The position numbers and the translations under genes were made by a program. The notes below the pieces were generated by a model that worked only from the letters and a program-made list of their open reading frames with translations, was not told the origin of the DNA and ran no database searches. 64,000 nucleotides of DNA from Chryseobacterium sp. StRB126 (GTDB lineage Bacteria; Bacteroidota; Bacteroidia; Flavobacteriales; Weeksellaceae): positions 868,001 to 932,000 of the forward strand of contig NZ_AP014624.1 in the NCBI RefSeq assembly GCF_000829375.1, read 5' to 3'. The stretch's first letter is position 1. Every line of letters begins with the position of its first letter. Shown piece by piece: positions 60,508 through 64,000 of the stretch.

Positions 60508-60843
60508 GGTAAATATTTTTTAGCTTTTAATTTTCTTACTCTGTTGATGGCTTTTCAGATTCCGCCGTTTATAGGTTTTTCCTAATCCAAAGGAACAATT
60601 AATAATAGGGCTGTAATAGAGTAGAAAGCACCGAATCGGAGAGCAGGTATTTCTACCTAAAGGGATATTTCCCTGTTGCCTAAGAATGAATTCAGATCTT
60701 TTTAATATGACAACTAATAATTAGTTGTTCAATAGTAACTTCCGGCTTCTTTCTTCCAGTTTCCTGTCTGAAAAAATGTCTGCATTAAGTTTCTCTAAAA
60801 GCACTGTATTTAGTATTTTTGTAAGAATCCAATAAAAATTAAA
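60508..60843. other. Gap between the tail-collar and hydratase genes
   Basis: This 336-bp stretch holds the promoters of two divergent genes. A partial family D repeat lies at about 60736-60770 (TAACTTCCGGCTTCTTTC). ACAACTAATAATTAGTTGT at 60702-60720 is a perfect 9-bp inverted repeat around one base and may be an operator. Nothing else was recognised. Confidence 0.4.
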
Positions 60844-61608
60844 ATGAACGAATTCGTAGTATCTGAAATTAAAAATAATATTGCCGAAATCACTTTCGGA
60901 ACCCCAAAAAGCAATGCTCTTCCGGGAGCAATTTTAGAAAAACTGGCTCAGACTATTTTAGATGAAGGAGCTAAAGATGAGGTAAAAGCTATTCTGGTAA
61001 AAAGCGAAGGTGAAAAAGCATTCTGCGCAGGAGCAAGTTTCGATGAACTTCTGGCCATTGAAGAGCTGGAAACTTCTAAGAAATTTTTTGGTGGTTTTGC
61101 TAAAGTTCTGAATGCAATGAGAAATTGCGGAAAGATTGTTGTAGTAAGAGTTCAGGGAAAAACAACAGGTGGTGGAGTAGGTATTGCCTGTGGTGCTGAT
61201 TACTGCTTTGCAACAAAAGATGCTGCATTAGCGCTTACAGAGATCAATTTAGGAATAGGACCTTTCGTAATCGGTCCATATGTAGAAAGAAAAATTGGTA
61301 AATCACAATTCTCAGCAATGGCTATTGATGCCGATTTCAGATCTGCTGAATGGGCAGAACAGCATAATGTATATCATTCTGTTTCAGACAACATTCAGGA
61401 AATGGATGAAAAGCTTGAGAAATTCTTACATACCTTGGCATCAAGAAGCAGTGATGCCCTAGCATTGATTAAAAAAGTTTCGTGGGAAGGAACCGATCAT
61501 TTTAATGAACTGATGCCGGCAAGAATTCACATGAGTGCCAGCCTTATTTTAGAAGATTCTGCAAAGAAAAATATTGAAGCCATTAAAGAAAGACTGAGAG
61601 CCAAATAG
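60844..61608 (+). CDS. Enoyl-CoA hydratase/isomerase (possible PaaF)
   Basis: The 254-residue crotonase-fold protein has EGEKAFCAGASFDELLAIE and QGKTTGGGVGIACGADYCF (oxyanion hole) and the Glu in LTEINLGIGPFVIGPYVERKIG at the hydratase position. It could supply the 2,3-dehydroadipyl-CoA hydratase step (PaaF) missing from the paa operon. It is transcribed alone 6.5 kb downstream. Other fatty-acid or amino-acid routes are possible, so no symbol is given. Confidence 0.85.
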   Translation: MNEFVVSEIKNNIAEITFGTPKSNALPGAILEKLAQTILDEGAKDEVKAILVKSEGEKAFCAGASFDELLAIEELETSKKFFGGFAKVLNAMRNCGKIVVVRVQGKTTGGGVGIACGADYCFATKDAALALTEINLGIGPFVIGPYVERKIGKSQFSAMAIDADFRSAEWAEQHNVYHSVSDNIQEMDEKLEKFLHTLASRSSDALALIKKVSWEGTDHFNELMPARIHMSASLILEDSAKKNIEAIKERLRAK

Positions 61609-61633
61609 GTTTTCATTCCATCCAAAAATAGCC

Positions 61634-61662
61634 AGCCGTTGATTGTTTCAGCGGCTTTTTTA
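61634..61662. terminator. Terminator between convergent genes
   Basis: AGCCGTTGA (61634-61642) pairs with TCAGCGGCT (61648-61656) with one G-T pair, followed by six T. It lies just before the stop of the convergent gene at 61660. Confidence 0.8.
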
Positions 61663-62190
61663 CTTCATATTCTCATCATGATCAAGAGAAAGAATTTCCT
61701 TGCTGTATTTTAAATAGGTTACTATTACTTTTGTTCCTGTCTCATATTCATCATAAACCTTTTTCTCAACAGGAAGTCTTATCTTTTCCCCTTTGTTGCA
61801 TCCTGCAAAAGTGATGATGTATTCATCACCTTCCGTTTTGTGTTTAGAAATAATAATACTTTTTAATCTGTTTTTACCATTTTCAATATCCTTCTTCCAT
61901 CTTCCTTTGAAGTATTGATAGATAAGCCAATGAATAATTAAAAAAAAGAGATAGAGCGCTACTGCAGCGGCAATAAATAAAATGTAATGGTAATATTTGA
62001 AGTTCTTAAACTCATTTTTCAAAAAAAAAGCGGTGATAAGCGTTGTTATCATAATAACAGCAATTACAACACCTGAAAAATCTTTAAAAAAATCTCTTTT
62101 ATGGGTTGCTATCATATTGACCTCTTCCTCGCTTAAAGGAATATTTTCTTGTAAGTATATTTGAGAATAATCAATTAAAACTTTTGTCAT
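61660..62190 (-). CDS. Membrane protein of unknown function
   Basis: The 176-residue protein has two membrane helices (about residues 38-57 and 67-90) and a C-terminal roughly 80-residue soluble, beta-rich part (KSIIISKHKTEGDEYIITFAG, KVIVTYLKYSKEILSLD). No family is recognised. It is transcribed alone, divergent from the operon at 62389. Confidence 0.65.
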   Translation of the reverse strand: MTKVLIDYSQIYLQENIPLSEEEVNMIATHKRDFFKDFSGVVIAVIMITTLITAFFLKNEFKNFKYYHYILFIAAAVALYLFFLIIHWLIYQYFKGRWKKDIENGKNRLKSIIISKHKTEGDEYIITFAGCNKGEKIRLPVEKKVYDEYETGTKVIVTYLKYSKEILSLDHDENMK

Positions 62191-62341
62191 AATAAGATAA
62201 TTAAAGTGAGCCGCTATTCTTTTATTTACTTCTATGAATGAATTATGATCGGGGTTTTGGCTTATATACTTTTGATAATCTTAAAGTTAAGAATAATAAA
62301 CAGAGCTTGATTAAAAAATCACTTTAACGGAAAAAAATATT

Positions 62342-62382
62342 TTGCAGATTAAAAATAAATTATAACTTTGTAATTCAAAGTT
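62342..62382 (+). promoter_or_regulatory. Promoter and operator of the winged-helix-regulator operon
   Basis: TTG at 62342-62344 and TAACTTTG at 62363-62370 are 18 bp apart and form a full Bacteroidota promoter. AACTTTGTAATTCAAAGTT (62364-62382) is a dyad with 7-bp arms that covers the -7 element and the start point, and the ATG is at 62389. A near copy is at 63940-63958. A repressor encoded in this operon (63627) is the likely binding protein. Confidence 0.7.
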
Positions 62383-62388
62383 CTTTTT

Positions 62389-63006
62389 ATGGATTCGAAA
62401 AATTATCACGAAGATTTATCCCATATCCGTTCCATGATGGAGCGGTCTTCCAGATTTATTTCTTTGAGTGGACTCTCCGGAGTTGTGGCAGGCATAGTAG
62501 CACTTTTAGGTGCCGGGTATGCCTATTTTGCTATGGAAAGTAAAAAAGTGGAATATATTAACGGAGACAGGCTCAGCTTTACACCTGCATTGGTTCAGGA
62601 GTTAATTATTACTGGGTTGGTAGTTTTAGTACTGGCAGTTTTCAGTGGATATGTTTTTACCGCCCATAAAAGTAAAAAGAAAGGATTGAAGATCTGGGAT
62701 TCTACTACAAAACGACTTTTAGTTACCTTTGCAGTTCCATTAGCTGCCGGAGGAATCTTTTGTGCGGCCCTTATTGAGCATCATCTAATGGTATGGATTG
62801 CTCCTACGACTTTGATTTTCTATGGATTAGGTCTGATAAGTGCTGAAAGATACACCTTGCCAGATGTAAAATATCTGGGGTATTGCGAAGTAGTCCTTGG
62901 GTTATTTTCTTTATTCTTTCTGGGCTGGGGATTATTTTTTTGGTCGGTAGGGTTCGGTATTTTGCATATAGTTTATGGACTGATTATGCATAAAAAGTAC
63001 AAATAG
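62389..63006 (+). CDS. Six-helix membrane protein of unknown function
   Basis: The 205-residue protein has an N-terminal soluble helix (MDSKNYHEDLSHIRSMMERSS) and about six membrane helices. The sequence ends in MHKKYK. No enzymatic motif is seen. I recall homologues of this kind beside a winged-helix regulator in Bacteroidota, which fits the gene order here. It starts the operon and ends 1 bp before the next ATG. A stress or envelope role is inferred. Confidence 0.75.
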   Translation: MDSKNYHEDLSHIRSMMERSSRFISLSGLSGVVAGIVALLGAGYAYFAMESKKVEYINGDRLSFTPALVQELIITGLVVLVLAVFSGYVFTAHKSKKKGLKIWDSTTKRLLVTFAVPLAAGGIFCAALIEHHLMVWIAPTTLIFYGLGLISAERYTLPDVKYLGYCEVVLGLFSLFFLGWGLFFWSVGFGILHIVYGLIMHKKYK

Positions 63007-63007
63007 A

Positions 63008-63619
63008 ATGTCTAAAAGCTTAAAATATATTTTAATTGGTTTATCCACAGTTCTAGGACTTTTTATTGTAGGAGGATTTATCTTTAAGTTAATTATATTG
63101 GCAGCTTTTGGAGGCTTTGATAAAGACTATTCTGTCACAGAACTTGAAGAAGAATATTTAGAGAATAAAACTGAAATTAAAGATTTGATTCAATACTATT
63201 ATACAATCAAACCTTCTGATAAAGTAGTTGATATAGAGTTTAAAAATGATAAGGTTTTGGAGAGGATAATAATTACACCACTCAGTAATAGTATGCAGAC
63301 CTATCAAAATTGGGATATAAATGTTGTTGATTTAACAAGATCAAAACTGAAGTCAGAATTAAACTGGACAGAAGACGAGATTAAAATATTAAAAGAAAAG
63401 TTGGATAATGCAAATTGTATTTCTATTAAAGATGGTGAACCAGTTAAAATAGGTTTTAAAAGAAGTGGGTTAGGAATGTATTCTTTTAATGTTTTTCAAA
63501 AACGGGATACAGACAGGAGTATGTTTAATGATGGGTGCCAATATATTCTGCGTAATCATAATTTGGCTCTTGAATATGGTGGTGGAGCAATAGGGCAGCA
63601 GTGTTTTCCCAATAAATAA
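63008..63619 (+). CDS. Membrane-anchored protein of unknown function
   Basis: The 203-residue protein has one N-terminal membrane helix (YILIGLSTVLGLFIVGGFIFKLI) and an alpha/beta soluble domain of about 165 residues facing outwards. It starts 1 bp after the upstream stop and ends 7 bp before the regulator gene. No family recognised. It is placed inside the regulator operon and may be a signal partner. Confidence 0.65.
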   Translation: MSKSLKYILIGLSTVLGLFIVGGFIFKLIILAAFGGFDKDYSVTELEEEYLENKTEIKDLIQYYYTIKPSDKVVDIEFKNDKVLERIIITPLSNSMQTYQNWDINVVDLTRSKLKSELNWTEDEIKILKEKLDNANCISIKDGEPVKIGFKRSGLGMYSFNVFQKRDTDRSMFNDGCQYILRNHNLALEYGGGAIGQQCFPNK

Positions 63620-63626
63620 ATTAAAA

Positions 63627-63917
63627 ATGATCAAAATAAGTCAACTCAATAAAGAATTCGAAAGTCGTGTAAGATTGGGCATTATGTCTGTTCTTATGGT
63701 GAACGACTGGGTTGATTTCTCTGAAATGAAAGGATTGTTGGAGATCACAGACGGAAATCTTGCCAGCCACAGTAATGCCCTTGAAAAAGTGGGATATATT
63801 GAAGTGAAAAAAGAATTTGTAGGAAAGAAACCTAAAACCTCTTACCGTGTTACCCAAAGTGGGAGACAGGCTTTTACAGATCATCTGGATGCCCTTGAAA
63901 AATTATTGGGACGATAG
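63627..63917 (+). CDS. Winged-helix transcriptional regulator (HTH_34 type)
   Basis: The 96-residue protein is a single winged-helix domain: LNKEFESRVRLGIMSVLMVNDWVDFSEMKGLLEITDGNLASHSNALEKVGYIEVKKEFVGKKPKTSYRVTQSGRQAF in the family order, with the recognition helix around GNLASHSNAL. Such regulators resemble MarR/PadR-type repressors without an effector domain. The AACTTTG-N5-CAAAGTT dyad at the operon promoter and after this gene is the proposed operator, giving autoregulation. Confidence 0.87.
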   Translation: MIKISQLNKEFESRVRLGIMSVLMVNDWVDFSEMKGLLEITDGNLASHSNALEKVGYIEVKKEFVGKKPKTSYRVTQSGRQAFTDHLDALEKLLGR

Positions 63918-63930
63918 TCCTATATTTTTT

Positions 63931-63958
63931 TTGAAATTTTACTTTGTAATTCAAAGTT
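63931..63958 (+). promoter_or_regulatory. Second promoter with the AACTTTG-N5-CAAAGTT dyad
   Basis: The dyad at 63940-63958 differs from the one at 62364 only in the first base (T for A). A TTG lies at 63931-63933. A gene begins at the window edge (ATG at 63984 or 63994). It is therefore likely to be controlled by the same regulator. In related genomes a creD-like gene often follows, but that cannot be seen here. Confidence 0.65.
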
Positions 63959-64000
63959 CTTTGTTTTAAAAATAAAATTAATAATGATAAATTATGAAAG

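Noticed and set aside
60844..61608. Firm assignment as paaF
   Set aside because: It is unlinked to the paa operon and has no matching operator; only the crotonase fold supports it.

Overview
The window looks like chromosome of a Chryseobacterium-like member of the Bacteroidota (Flavobacteriia, Weeksellaceae). The evidence is the low GC content, promoters of the TTG/TAnnTTTG type, weak Shine-Dalgarno signals, GLPGLI and outer-membrane beta-barrel proteins, a type IX secretion C-terminal signal, Flavobacteriia-type lipoproteins and a flavobacterial paa operon. No rRNA, tRNA or CRISPR array was seen.

Layout: 1-734 is the 5' end of an IS982-family insertion sequence. 849-7925 (minus) holds a flippase, a sugar nucleotidyltransferase and a tight six-gene run (DUF4292 lipoprotein, EnvC-like protein, TatA, DUF4254 protein, small lipoprotein, RibA). 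8131-11983 has a dihydroorotase and a GH92 mannosidase. 12062-24267 holds two OmpR-type two-component systems, each divergent from a likely target gene (DUF1573 protein; GLPGLI protein plus outer-membrane receptor). 11-bp-phased TTAAC repeats lie in those promoters. A dienoyl-CoA-reductase-like SDR, an M1 peptidase and an exo/endonuclease-phosphatase lie between the two systems. A second M1 peptidase and a PAP2 protein follow. 27930-32083 is a tandem array of three secreted M43-type metalloproteases with conserved leaders and terminators; a 239-bp IS982-ended element has entered one copy. 32330-34936 has a NarL-type two-component operon, then come a small GG-leader peptide and clpB.

38482-54315 is a phenylacetate degradation locus: a TetR regulator, then paaK, a NIPSNAP-like gene, paaE, A, B, C, D, G, H, an unknown gene, paaI, paaJ, a paaY-like gene, an esterase and a paaZ fusion. 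PaaK activates phenylacetate, PaaABCDE epoxidises the CoA ester, PaaG isomerises it, PaaZ opens and oxidises the ring, and PaaH and PaaJ carry out beta-oxidation. An enoyl-CoA hydratase at 60844 may supply the missing PaaF step.

The most unusual feature is inside this operon. Nearly every intergenic gap contains a long imperfect hairpin built from degenerate short repeats. Two of these hairpins, from two unrelated repeat families, carry a gene for a four-helix-bundle protein of the 23S rRNA intervening-sequence (S23/IVP) family in the loop. A gene-less hairpin at 50169-50255 has almost the same left and right arms as the gene-bearing one at 46097-46517. This looks like an IVS-like or REPtron-like mobile system that uses a four-helix-bundle protein instead of a tyrosine transposase.

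Downstream are a second GG-leader cysteine-rich peptide gene, a three-gene operon (DUF4241 protein, SMUG2-type DNA glycosylase, membrane-anchored SF2 helicase) that could be a defence or repair module, a T9SS cargo protein, a tail-collar protein, and a terminal operon with a winged-helix regulator whose likely operator palindrome occurs at its own promoter and again before the next gene.
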